From Actinomycetota bacterium (GTDB lineage: Bacteria > Actinomycetota > Aquicultoria > Aquicultorales > Aquicultoraceae), in NCBI GenBank assembly GCA_018333515.1, contig JAGXSZ010000013.1, positions 1 to 64,000 of the forward strand: DNA of 64,000 nt, in the 5' to 3' direction. Positions within the stretch are counted from its first letter, which is position 1; every line of letters starts with the position of its first letter. The translations under genes and the position numbers were made by a program. The notes below the pieces were generated by a model, which did no database searches, was not told the origin of the DNA, and was given only the letters and a program-made list of their open reading frames with translations. Below, piece by piece: positions 24,210 to 32,447 of this stretch.

Positions 24210-24872
24210 ATGTATATTATTATTGGCGGCGGCGGAAAAGTCGGCTCCGGGCTCGCGCGTAAGCTCGGCAAGAAAGGCCACGCGGTGGTCGTGCTGGAGA
24301 AAAATCGGGAGAAGTGCGCGCGCATAGCCGAAGACAACGAGGATGTCTTAGTCGTCAACGGGGATGCGTGCGATGTCCGCTACCTCGAGGAGGCCGGCGC
24401 GGACCGCGCGGATGTGCTTGCCGCGGTCACCGGTGACGACGACGACAATCTGGTCATGTGCCAACTCGCCTCGGAGGGCTTTAATATCGCCAAGACGGTC
24501 GCGAGGGTAAACGACCCGAGAAATGAACGCATCTTCCACGCGCTCGGCATCAACGCTCTATCGAGCACGACGATTATTACAAAACTTATCGAGGAAGAGG
24601 CCACGCTCGGCGACATCATAACATTGCAGGCGCTCAAGAAGGGAAACCTCGTTCTTGTTGAGATGGACCTGCCGAGCGACGTCCCGATCGACGGGAAGAA
24701 GGTCATGGACATCAAGCTTCCGAAAGAGATAGTCTTGGTCTCGATTATCAGGGGCGATGACGTGATCATCCCGCGCGGCAACACCACCATTCAGGCGGGG
24801 GATTCCGTAATAGCGTTGACGACGCCGGACAGAGAGCAGGCGCTGCGAGACATCTTGACCGGAAAGAGGTAG
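24210..24872 (+). CDS. trkA: TrkA-type NAD-binding K+ uptake regulator (second copy)
   Basis: 220 residues, also RCK-N (MYIIIGGGGKVGSGLARKLG, VVVLEKNREKCARIAE, VLAAVTGDDDDNLVMCQLA) followed by RCK-C (LVLVEMDLPSDVPIDGKKV, IRGDDVIIPRGNTTIQAGD). The glycine motif GGGGKVG is intact, so it should bind NAD. Sequence differs widely from its neighbour, suggesting a hetero-oligomeric gating ring. Confidence 0.92.
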   Translation: MYIIIGGGGKVGSGLARKLGKKGHAVVVLEKNREKCARIAEDNEDVLVVNGDACDVRYLEEAGADRADVLAAVTGDDDDNLVMCQLASEGFNIAKTVARVNDPRNERIFHALGINALSSTTIITKLIEEEATLGDIITLQALKKGNLVLVEMDLPSDVPIDGKKVMDIKLPKEIVLVSIIRGDDVIIPRGNTTIQAGDSVIALTTPDREQALRDILTGKR

Positions 24873-24876
24873 GCGC

Positions 24877-25008
24877 GTGGCCGACAAGAAAGCGCTAAGC
24901 AAGCGAGTCCTAGAGTTCGCCGCGGGTATGGCAACCGAGTTGCTCTACACCGTCTTTCTCGCAGCGGTCGCATTTCTCATAAGCGTCTTCGCGGCGGGGT
25001 GGTTCTAA
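24877..25008 (+). CDS. 43-residue single-pass membrane protein inside the trk operon
   Basis: The GTG at 24877 follows AGAGGTAGG. The product begins MADKKALSKRVLEFAAGM and then has one helix, LLYTVFLAAVAFLISVFAAG, ending WF. Its TAA (25006-25008) is immediately followed by the GTG of trkH, an arrangement that implies translational coupling. I recognise no family. A short positively charged N-terminus plus one helix is the shape of small accessory subunits of transporters, so a role with TrkH is a plausible inference. Confidence 0.65.
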   Translation: MADKKALSKRVLEFAAGMATELLYTVFLAAVAFLISVFAAGWF

Positions 25009-26511
25009 GTGCTTTTCAAGCCCAGGTTGGTCGATTTCAAGATAATAGGTTTCTACTCGGGGAAGCTCACAATCGGCATCGGCTTATTGATGCTTTTACC
25101 CATGGCTCTATCGCTCTCTTTACGCGAGTGGAGCCCGGCGCTCGACTTTGTCTTAGGGGTGAGCGCATCGCTGATTCTCGGATATGTTCTTCTCTTGTCG
25201 TGTCGCACAAACCGGGAGATGAGCTGGGTTCACGGCGTGGTCGTTGTGCCGATAGCTTGGCTCGTCGCCATGGTGCTAGGTGCGATACCGCTTTACCTAA
25301 GCGGGCACTTCGTCTCGTTTCTTGACGCTATGTTCGATACGATGAGCGGTTTAGCGACGACCGGTTTAGCCCTCGTACAAGACCTCGACCACCTTTCGTA
25401 CGGGCATAATTTCTGGCGACACCTCACGATGTTTATCGGCGGGCAGGGGATAGTCGTCATCACTATCACGCTGATGACCGGCGGAGCATCCGGCCTCTAC
25501 GGCATGTATGTCGGCGAAGCTCGCGAGGAGAAGATACTGCCGAACCTAATCCAGACCGCGCGCTTTATCTGGCTCGTGAGCCTGGTCTATCTCTGCGTCG
25601 GCAGCGCCTTGTTGTGGTTGGTCGGCTGGCAGATCGGCATGTCGCCCGCGCGGGCGCTCTTTCATGGCGTAACCAATTTCATGGCGGCCTTTGACACGGG
25701 CGGCTTTTCTCCCCAGTCGCAGAGCATTCTCTACTATCACAGTTTCGCCTACGAGTTCGCCCTAATTCCGCTCATGATAGCGGGCGCACTAAATTTCTCG
25801 CTCCACTTCGTGCTCTTCTCTGGAGAGCGACGCGAGCTTTTCAGAAACACGGAGACACGCATGCTGGCGGCGACAATAGCGCTTACTTTCCTGATTACGG
25901 CGGTAGGTTTGGCGCAAATCGGGGCTTATGTTGATAGCATGGCCATATTTAGAAGGGGATTTTTCCAAGTAATATCCGCCCACACCGGCACAGGGTTTAT
26001 GACCGTCTACGGCCCCCAGTTCTCAGGCTTGTGGGGCACGCTTGCGATCGTCGGTGTTACGTTTGCGATGGGCCTCGGTGCGAGTGCCGGCTCGACCGCG
26101 GGCGGCATCAAGTCACTAAGGGTCAGGCTCATCCTCAAGGCTTTCGTCCTTGAGACAAAGTCGCTCATACTGCCGCGCTCGGCGGTTTTGGTCGAGACAT
26201 ACCACCACCTGAAGAAGAACATAGTCAACGAGCGACTGCTGCTCAACGCGTTTCTCGTCGGGCTCGCCTACATATTTACGTATATCGCCGGCGCCGTCGC
26301 CGGCGTCTTCTTCGGCTACCCGTTCCAGGAGGCGCTCTTTGAGTCGGTTTCGGCGGCGGCGAATGTGGGCTTAACGGCGGGCATCACCCTGCCAAGCATG
26401 CCCGACGCCCTAAAGGTCGTGTATATGATTCAGATGTGGGCCGGGCGCCTCGAATTTCTGTCGGTCATGGCGCTCGTCGGTTTTATCATATCGGCGGTGA
26501 AGGGGAAATGA
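25009..26511 (+). CDS. trkH: TrkH-type potassium uptake channel subunit
   Basis: 500 residues with four repeated TM-pore-TM units. Selectivity-filter loops can be seen at DTMSGLATTGLALVQ, MAAFDTGGFSPQS, SAHTGTGFMTVYG and SVSAAANVGLTAGITLP. The conserved GQGIVVITITLM and AGSTAGGIKSLR (with the RCK-interacting Lys/Arg) are present. The start is GTG at 25009, abutting the small gene upstream. Its TGA overlaps the ATG of the next gene. Confidence 0.94.
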   Translation: MLFKPRLVDFKIIGFYSGKLTIGIGLLMLLPMALSLSLREWSPALDFVLGVSASLILGYVLLLSCRTNREMSWVHGVVVVPIAWLVAMVLGAIPLYLSGHFVSFLDAMFDTMSGLATTGLALVQDLDHLSYGHNFWRHLTMFIGGQGIVVITITLMTGGASGLYGMYVGEAREEKILPNLIQTARFIWLVSLVYLCVGSALLWLVGWQIGMSPARALFHGVTNFMAAFDTGGFSPQSQSILYYHSFAYEFALIPLMIAGALNFSLHFVLFSGERRELFRNTETRMLAATIALTFLITAVGLAQIGAYVDSMAIFRRGFFQVISAHTGTGFMTVYGPQFSGLWGTLAIVGVTFAMGLGASAGSTAGGIKSLRVRLILKAFVLETKSLILPRSAVLVETYHHLKKNIVNERLLLNAFLVGLAYIFTYIAGAVAGVFFGYPFQEALFESVSAAANVGLTAGITLPSMPDALKVVYMIQMWAGRLEFLSVMALVGFIISAVKGK

Positions 26512-27008
26512 TGCGAAAAACCACCGTTTTGTTGGTCGCGCTGATTGCGCTGCTTGCCCCCGCGGCCACCGCGCTCGCGGCGGTGTCGAGCACCGAACTC
26601 ATCGAGAACTCAAGAGCCTATGACGGCACGGTCATCGAGTTTCAGGGGGAGGCTATCGGCGATGTCATGGTGCGCGGGGAGTCCGGTTGGGTCAACCTGC
26701 ACGATGGCGACAATGCTATCGGAATCTGGGCGCCCGCGAGCGAGTTGCGTAAGATCAAGACCGCCGGCGACTACAATAGCATCGGCGACCGGGTGCTCGT
26801 CGAAGGCAGGTTTTACATGGCCTGCCCCACGCACGACGGAGAATTCGACATTCATGCCGAAAGGTTAACGGTCGTCGAAGCGGGCGCGCGCGTGACCCAC
26901 CCGGTGGAGCCGGGGAAGTTAATCGCGGCGGCCGTCTTGGCGCCCGTCGCCTTGGCGCTCTTTCTCTTCGAGCGCTACCGCCGGAGGCATAACGTGGGTG
27001 GTTCTTAA
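26508..27008 (+). CDS. Exported OB-fold protein coupled to trkH
   Basis: About 166 residues. A signal sequence MRKTTVLLVALIALLAPAATALA is followed by a beta-rich domain (AYDGTVIEFQGEAIGDVMV, GWVNLHDGDNAIGIWAP, YNSIGDRVLVEGRFYMACP) of OB-fold character. A C-terminal helix LIAAAVLAPVALALFLF and basic tail would anchor it to the membrane. Starts at 26508 or 26511 overlap the trkH stop behind AAGGGGAA. OB folds on the outer face may bind oligosaccharide or ligand, but function is unknown. Confidence 0.7.
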   Translation: MMRKTTVLLVALIALLAPAATALAAVSSTELIENSRAYDGTVIEFQGEAIGDVMVRGESGWVNLHDGDNAIGIWAPASELRKIKTAGDYNSIGDRVLVEGRFYMACPTHDGEFDIHAERLTVVEAGARVTHPVEPGKLIAAAVLAPVALALFLFERYRRRHNVGGS

Positions 27009-27037
27009 CAGCCCTGTATTTACCTGTATTTATCGTG

Positions 27038-27043
27038 TATAAT
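27038..27043 (+). promoter_or_regulatory. -10 box of tRNA-Gly promoter
   Basis: A perfect TATAAT lies 31 bases before the tRNA. The matching -35 is weak (TGTATT at 27015-27020, 17-base spacing). Confidence 0.45.
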
Positions 27044-27073
27044 TATGTCGCGGCGCTGGAAGCAATAGCGTTT

Positions 27074-27146
27074 GCGGGCATAGCTCAGTCGGTAGAGCAT
27101 CAGCTTCCCAAGCTGAGGGTCGCGAGTTCGAGTCTCGTTGCCCGCT
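27074..27146 (+). tRNA. tRNA-Gly(CCC)
   Basis: The acceptor GCGGGCA/TGCCCGC closes perfectly. The anticodon arm TCAGC-TTCCCAA-GCTGA gives CCC, the T-arm contains TTCGAGT, and the discriminator is U as usual for glycine. CCA is not encoded. Confidence 0.95.
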
Positions 27147-27325
27147 CAGAGAAGGATGGTTTTGCGGCGATCCATCCATGGTTTCTTGTGCGATAAGCAG
27201 ATCTAACGAAAAGAAATTCGCGCGCCGCGGAGGACGGCCGTTCGTAGGCCTACGGAAAACGGGCATTGCGCAGGAAGATACGATAAGGGCTACCGGGGCT
27301 ACCGGGGATACGGGGAGGAGTGTCG

Positions 27326-27631
27326 ATGTCGAAACAATCCAGGGGGCGCGAGGATGAGTATATTGCGAGGCTGGAGTTTGAAAGACTTAAGAAAGTAGAC
27401 GAGGAAAAGCAGAAGGGTCTAGCCGAAGAAGAAAGAAATAGGCTGAAAGAACTCCACTACATGTGCTGCCCAAAATGTGGGATGCACCTGATCGAGATCG
27501 ACTATAAAGACATAAAGATAGACAAGTGCTCTGAGTGCGAGGGCATATGGATGGACGCGGGAGAGCTTGAGGCCGTATCTCGGCTGGATAAGACTGTTGT
27601 CGATAAATTCTTTGGCGTATTTAAGAAGTAA
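27326..27631 (+). CDS. TFIIB-type zinc-ribbon protein
   Basis: 101 residues. An N-terminal charged helix (ARLEFERLKKVDEEKQKGLA) is followed by one zinc ribbon, CCPKCGMHLIEIDYKDIKID then KCSECEGIWMDAGELEAVSR. The CPxCG...CxxCxGIWxDxGELE pattern matches small zf-TFIIB proteins found in many bacteria, whose role is unknown. GGGGAGGAG lies just upstream of the ATG at 27326; the GTG at 27320 is an alternative. Nothing notable was seen at 27147-27311. Confidence 0.8.
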   Translation: MSKQSRGREDEYIARLEFERLKKVDEEKQKGLAEEERNRLKELHYMCCPKCGMHLIEIDYKDIKIDKCSECEGIWMDAGELEAVSRLDKTVVDKFFGVFKK

Positions 27632-27728
27632 CTTAAAAGCCCGTAATAATTAATCAAGCATGACATTTTAAGGTGAGTGCATGATTTGACGGCAGGCATT
27701 GCTTCTAGAAAAGCTAAATATCGTTCGT

Positions 27729-27768
27729 AAAAGCTAAAGACAATCTAAGGTTTGATTCTTTAGCTTTT
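27729..27768. terminator. Hairpin terminator after the zinc-ribbon gene
   Basis: AAAAGCTAAAGA (27729-27740) pairs exactly with TCTTTAGCTTTT (27757-27768). The A-rich and T-rich arm ends let it act in either direction. Confidence 0.7.
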
Positions 27769-27793
27769 CTTATGGTTATTATTAGGGGGTATC

Positions 27794-30445
27794 ATGGACT
27801 GGCATATCAAAGAAGTCGATGAAGCTATTGCTGAGTTAAAGACTTCGCTGCGGGGGCTATCTTCGGAGGAGGCCGCCGAGCGACTAGTCGAGTTCGGACG
27901 CAATGAATTGCGGGGAAAGAAGAAGAGAAAACCGATCACGATGGTTTTTGACCAATTCAAAGACTTCTTGATAGTCACCTTGTTTTTCGCCGCGGCTATA
28001 GCGGGCATCGTGGGAAAGCCCACCGATGCCTTGGCGATATTGGCGATAGTGATACTCAATGCCGCCATCGGCTTCGTCCAGGAATATAAGGCGGAAAAGG
28101 CGATCGAGGCCCTAATGTTAATGGCCGCACCGACAGCGACTGTTTTGCGGGACGGCGCGCCGAGGAGTATCGCGGCCTCCGAGTTGGTCCCCGGTGATGT
28201 GGTGATTCTCGAGGCCGGACGGATTGTCCCGGCCGATATGCGGCTCATAGAGGCGGCGAGTCTCAAAGCTGAAGAGGCGGCGCTTACCGGGGAATCGATT
28301 CCCGTGGAAAAACAGACCGGCGCCAAGGCGGATGTCGAGTTGCCGCTCGGAGACAGAACAAACATGGTCTACAGCGGAACCGCTATCTCCTACGGCAGAG
28401 GCGCGGGCGTGGTCGCGGCTACGGGCATGGGCACCGAACTCGGTAAGATTGCGCACCTGCTGCAGGAAGAGAAAGATGTAAGGACGCCGCTTCAACATCG
28501 TTTGACGATATTCAGCAAGAAACTCGCCCTGGCGATTTTGGCGATAGTAACAGTAGTCTTCTTGTTCGGGTTGCTCCGCGGTGAGGACGTAGTCCTGTTG
28601 TTTTTGACATCGGTAAGCCTTGCCGTAGCCGCGATACCGGAAGCTTTGCCCGCCGTTATAACCATCTCACTGGCCTTGGGGGCGAGCAAGATGGTCAAAC
28701 AAAACGCCCTCGTAAGAAAGCTCCCGGCGGTCGAGACGCTCGGTTCCGTCTCATATATCTGCTCCGATAAGACCGGAACCCTCACCTTAAACCAGATGAC
28801 CGTCGAGGAGATCTATGTCGACGGGGAACTCATTATGGGTGACGCGTTTCCTGAAATATCGATAAGTTTAGGATCCCGGGCCGGGCGGCTAGCGGAACGG
28901 AATCAACCGCGAACCAGCCTGCTTACGGCTATAGCTTTAAGCAACGATGCTTCCCTCGACAAAGAAGGCGGAGTAATCGGAGACCCCACCGAGGCCGCCC
29001 TATACGTGGTCGCTAAAAACATCGGTTTCGACAAAGAGGAACTCTCCAAAGAGTTTCCCAGGGTCGCCGAGATACCCTTCGATTCTGAGAGAAAGCTCAT
29101 GACGACCTTTCATCGCCGGCCCGATGGGAAGCTGATATCTTTTACGAAAGGAGCCATCGAGTCTATAACCGGTAGGGCGAGTACTATTATCTCCGCCGAG
29201 GGGACAAGAGAGCTGGATGTCGCGGAGATTAACGCGGTAAACGACAGGATGGCCGCGGATGGGTTAAGAGTCATTGCGGTCGCGGTTAGAGAGTGGGCCG
29301 GCTTGCCGGACAACTTGTCGCCGGAGAAAATTGAAGCGGAACTGACGGTCGTAGGTCTGGTCGGGTTGATGGACCCGCCGCGCGAGGAGGCGAGAGAGGC
29401 CGTTTCCGTATGCAAGGAAGCGGGAATCGCGACGGTCATGATAACCGGGGACCATCCCATAACGGCTTTGGCGATTGCGAGGCGCATCGGGATAACCGAT
29501 GAAGACGGCGTCATAACGGGAAAAGAACTCGATGGGTTTACTCTCGAGGAGTTCGAAAAGCGCGTGGAGCATATACGGGTTTATTCGAGAGTGGCGCCCG
29601 AGCAGAAACTTAAGATAGTCAGGGCATTGCAGGATAAGAATCAATTCGTTGCAATGACGGGAGACGGCGTAAATGACGCACCGGCGCTGCGCAGAGCAAA
29701 TATCGGGGTCGCGATGGGCATCACGGGTACGGATGTCGCAAAAGAAGCGTCGGACATGATACTTCTCAACGACAATTTCGCGACTATCGTCAGCGCCGTA
29801 AAAGAAGGCAGGCGCATTTACGACAACATTCTGAAGTTTATCAAATACTCGTTAACCTCGAACGCGGGGACCATATGGGTCATATTTCTTGCTCCCTTTT
29901 TTGGTCTGCCGCTCCCGTTATTGCCGATACAGATACTCTGGATGAATCTTCTCTGCGATAGCTTGCCGGGCCTTGCGCTCACCTCCGAGCCCGCGGACAA
30001 GAATACCATGAGGAGACCGCCGAGACCGCATGGTGAAGGTGTTTTCGCTCACGGCAGAGGCGGCTTTGTGTTGCGGGTCGGCCTTATTGTGGGCATAACG
30101 GCCCTGGCTTTACAGGCGTATGCTTACAGTGCGGGCATGGCCTGGCAGACGATGTTGTTTACATCTCTCGTGCTCGGCAGGATGGCCGTTGCGATGGCGG
30201 TGCGATCCGAGCGTGATTCGCTATTTCAAATAGGCGTTTTTAGCAACAAACCGCTCATAGGCGCCATTCTTCTGACCTTCGCTCTACAGATGGCCGCAGT
30301 CTATGCGCCGTTCTTGAATCCGATATTTAAGACCGTGCCTCTAAGTTTAGTCGAGCTTGCGGTTGCTTTTTCAATATCGGCTGTTGCGCTGGTCGTGGTC
30401 GAGGCGGAGAAGCTTTACAGAAAGAGGTCGGTTGTTACTTCTTAA
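27794..30445 (+). CDS. P-type cation-transporting ATPase (P2-type, Ca2+-like)
   Basis: 883 residues. An N-terminal cation-ATPase domain is followed by the actuator loop (LTGESIPVEKQ), M4 ion-binding motif AAIPEALPAVITI, phosphorylation site CSDKTGTLTLNQM, nucleotide-binding KGAIE, and the hinge TGDGVNDAPALRRANIGVAM. The PEALP motif and overall length match PacL/SERCA-type pumps, so calcium export is likely but other cations are possible. Its 3' end overlaps the convergent motB gene by 11 bases. A hairpin at 27729-27768 separates it from upstream transcription. Confidence 0.9.
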   Translation: MDWHIKEVDEAIAELKTSLRGLSSEEAAERLVEFGRNELRGKKKRKPITMVFDQFKDFLIVTLFFAAAIAGIVGKPTDALAILAIVILNAAIGFVQEYKAEKAIEALMLMAAPTATVLRDGAPRSIAASELVPGDVVILEAGRIVPADMRLIEAASLKAEEAALTGESIPVEKQTGAKADVELPLGDRTNMVYSGTAISYGRGAGVVAATGMGTELGKIAHLLQEEKDVRTPLQHRLTIFSKKLALAILAIVTVVFLFGLLRGEDVVLLFLTSVSLAVAAIPEALPAVITISLALGASKMVKQNALVRKLPAVETLGSVSYICSDKTGTLTLNQMTVEEIYVDGELIMGDAFPEISISLGSRAGRLAERNQPRTSLLTAIALSNDASLDKEGGVIGDPTEAALYVVAKNIGFDKEELSKEFPRVAEIPFDSERKLMTTFHRRPDGKLISFTKGAIESITGRASTIISAEGTRELDVAEINAVNDRMAADGLRVIAVAVREWAGLPDNLSPEKIEAELTVVGLVGLMDPPREEAREAVSVCKEAGIATVMITGDHPITALAIARRIGITDEDGVITGKELDGFTLEEFEKRVEHIRVYSRVAPEQKLKIVRALQDKNQFVAMTGDGVNDAPALRRANIGVAMGITGTDVAKEASDMILLNDNFATIVSAVKEGRRIYDNILKFIKYSLTSNAGTIWVIFLAPFFGLPLPLLPIQILWMNLLCDSLPGLALTSEPADKNTMRRPPRPHGEGVFAHGRGGFVLRVGLIVGITALALQAYAYSAGMAWQTMLFTSLVLGRMAVAMAVRSERDSLFQIGVFSNKPLIGAILLTFALQMAAVYAPFLNPIFKTVPLSLVELAVAFSISAVALVVVEAEKLYRKRSVVTS

Positions 30446-31304
30446 CTTTGGGTAAGGTCTCTTCGACTTTTACTACGCCTTTGTCGCCGGCAATAGGTTC
30501 GCCTTTAGCGATGGAATCTCGCAGGACGATGATGTCGACGCGGCGATTCTTCGCTCTCCCGGCCACCGTGCCGTTCTCGGCGATTGTGCGATGCTCGCCA
30601 TAGCCCGCGGCTGAAAGGCGATCGCTTGCTTCAGGGTGTTTTTCTATCCAGTACATAATGACGTTGGTAGCGCGGTCGGTAGAGAGCTGCCAGTTGGAGG
30701 GATAGCGCTCATTGCGAATGGGTACGTTGTCGGTGTGGCCCTCGACCTTTATGTGTTTCTCCGAATGGAGAAGAATGGTTGCGATGGCATCGAGTAGCTC
30801 CTTCGCTTTCGGCGACAGGTCGGCCTTGCCGCTTTCGAAGAGGACGTTATCGGAGAGATTTATGACGAGCCCTCGGCCATCGGTAGTGGTCGAGAGATTC
30901 CCCACAATATTATTCGCTTCGGTATACTCTTTGATGCGCTTCATCATATAGGTGAGTTCGCGGTGCTCCTTGGCCTCCTTCATATCGACGAGCGCCGCCT
31001 CTTTCGGTGCCGGAGCGTTCTTATTATTATCGGCCGCCTTTTTCGACTTCGAGTCGGTTTCCCCAGTTTGCTGTCCGCCCAGGCCGGGAGCGATGCCCTG
31101 CCCGCTACTCGCCGTGCCGAGCGCGACCTCAAGCGACTTCGCCATCTTCGAGTATTTGGCGGCGTCGACGTTGGACATCGCATACATTATGACAAAGAAA
31201 GCGAGAAGCAGGGTGATAAGATCCGCGTAGGTGATAAGCCAGCGCTCCATACCGCCCTCATGGCCGCCCTCTTCTTCAAAACGGGATCGTCCCATAGATG
31301 TCAA
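30435..31304 (-). CDS. motB: MotB flagellar stator protein
   Basis: 289 residues. The N-terminal helix carries the proton-binding Asp in WLITYADLITLLLAFFVIMY. A long linker rich in Lys, Gly and Ser follows. The C-terminal OmpA/MotB peptidoglycan-binding domain contains VLFESGKADLSPKAKELLDA, VEGHTDNVPIR, NWQLSTDRATNV and GRAKNRRVDI. An Asp plus this tail favours a proton-type stator, though ion use cannot be fixed by eye. It overlaps motA by four bases. Confidence 0.95.
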   Translation of the reverse strand: MTSMGRSRFEEEGGHEGGMERWLITYADLITLLLAFFVIMYAMSNVDAAKYSKMAKSLEVALGTASSGQGIAPGLGGQQTGETDSKSKKAADNNKNAPAPKEAALVDMKEAKEHRELTYMMKRIKEYTEANNIVGNLSTTTDGRGLVINLSDNVLFESGKADLSPKAKELLDAIATILLHSEKHIKVEGHTDNVPIRNERYPSNWQLSTDRATNVIMYWIEKHPEASDRLSAAGYGEHRTIAENGTVAGRAKNRRVDIIVLRDSIAKGEPIAGDKGVVKVEETLPKVKK

Positions 31305-32098
31305 CCCTCAACTGCCGATAGCTGCGCGTCCGCTTCGGCTTTAATGTTTCTGACCTCCGGCGAGAGAAACGATTTTAGTCGATCCTCGATGATGCGGGGA
31401 CTCTCGCCCGATTGGATGGCGAGGACCCCCTCGATGATGATCTCGCGCGCAATCGCCTCTTGTTTGCTGCGCACCTTAAGCTTCGCGCCAATCGGAATAT
31501 AGATGACGTTCGCTGAAAAAACGCCGTATAGGGTTGCGATAAAGGCGACCGCGATAGCCGAACCCAGGTTTCCGGTGTCGGACAGTTTTCCGAGTACGTG
31601 GACGAGGCCCATAACCGTTCCGATAATACCCATCGTCGGCGCGAACGCACCGGCCGTGTCGAAGAACTTGGCGCCGGTCTGGTGTCTCTCGCGCATAAAC
31701 TCCACCTCGGTTTCGAGGATCGATTTGGTCACCTCGTAGTCGGTGCCATCTATGACCAGCGAGATTCCCTGTTTGAGAAAGTCGTTGTCGAGATTTTCGA
31801 CTACGCTCTCGAGCTTTAGGATTCCCTCGCGTCTCGCCATGTCGGCGAGGCCGACGATGGTTCGAATCGTCTTGAGCGCGTCGGCTTGCTTTTCTTGAAA
31901 TGCGACCTTAAACCAATTCGGAAGATTCTTGACGTCATTCATCGAGAAGCAGATTATGGTCGCGCCGAGCGTTCCTCCGAAGACGATGACGGCGGCGGGT
32001 AGATTGAGAAGCGCCGATAGTTTGCCGCCCTCGAGCACGTTACCACCGAGCAAGGCCGCCATGGCGATGACTATACCGATGACCGTTGCTAAATCCAT
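31301..32098 (-). CDS. motA: MotA flagellar stator protein
   Basis: 265 residues with four transmembrane helices: ATVIGIVIAMAALLGG, LLNLPAAVIVFGGTLGATI, then FDTAGAFAPTMGIIGTVMGL and AIAVAFIATLYGVFSANVIY. The conserved Pro pair region (PTMGIIGTVMGLVHVL) is present, as is the large cytoplasmic loop (KTIRTIVGLADMARREGI). No other flagellar gene lies in the window. A sigma-28-like promoter precedes it. Confidence 0.95.
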   Translation of the reverse strand: MDLATVIGIVIAMAALLGGNVLEGGKLSALLNLPAAVIVFGGTLGATIICFSMNDVKNLPNWFKVAFQEKQADALKTIRTIVGLADMARREGILKLESVVENLDNDFLKQGISLVIDGTDYEVTKSILETEVEFMRERHQTGAKFFDTAGAFAPTMGIIGTVMGLVHVLGKLSDTGNLGSAIAVAFIATLYGVFSANVIYIPIGAKLKVRSKQEAIAREIIIEGVLAIQSGESPRIIEDRLKSFLSPEVRNIKAEADAQLSAVEG

Positions 32099-32158
32099 AA
32101 ATTTCCTCTTCGAATATGTTTGGAGCAGGATATATTCAATAGACTCGTCACTAACGAT

Positions 32159-32185
32159 TTATCGGCAAAGGGTTCGAGGCTCTTA
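32159..32185 (-). promoter_or_regulatory. Sigma-28 (FliA/SigD)-type promoter of motAB
   Basis: On the minus strand a perfect GCCGATAA -10 (32159-32166) is preceded after 11 bases by TAAGAGCC (32178-32185), against the consensus TAAAGTTT. The -10 lies 61 bases before the motA ATG. Confidence 0.65.
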
Positions 32186-32292
32186 AGGTTAAAGTGGCGC
32201 AAAAATCACTCCGAAAATCATCCCTGGGCAGGATGTGTCCAGCGCGCCGCCTGCTATTATTGGGATAGATTATAAGATTGGGACTGAGGTCG

Positions 32293-32433
32293 ATGTTTGA
32301 GCGGGTAAATCTGGGGTATTTATCGGAATTTTACGGCTATTTGATGCTTGCGGCCATAGTCGCACAGTGGATAGTAGTGCCTGTCGGCGCGGCGCTCTAT
32401 GTCTACATCATTACCAGGAGAGCGCGGTGGTAG
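32293..32433 (+). CDS. Possible 46-residue membrane protein between motA and pknB
   Basis: The ATG at 32293 follows GAGGT. The product MFERVNLGYLSEFYGYLM leads into one hydrophobic helix (LAAIVAQWIVVPVGAALYVY) and ends with a basic tail RRARW. It is divergent from motA and convergent with the PASTA kinase gene, 14 bases away. No family is recognised, and the coding nature rests on the start region and composition only. Confidence 0.4.
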   Translation: MFERVNLGYLSEFYGYLMLAAIVAQWIVVPVGAALYVYIITRRARW

Positions 32434-32447
32434 CGGGGAAACGCGGG

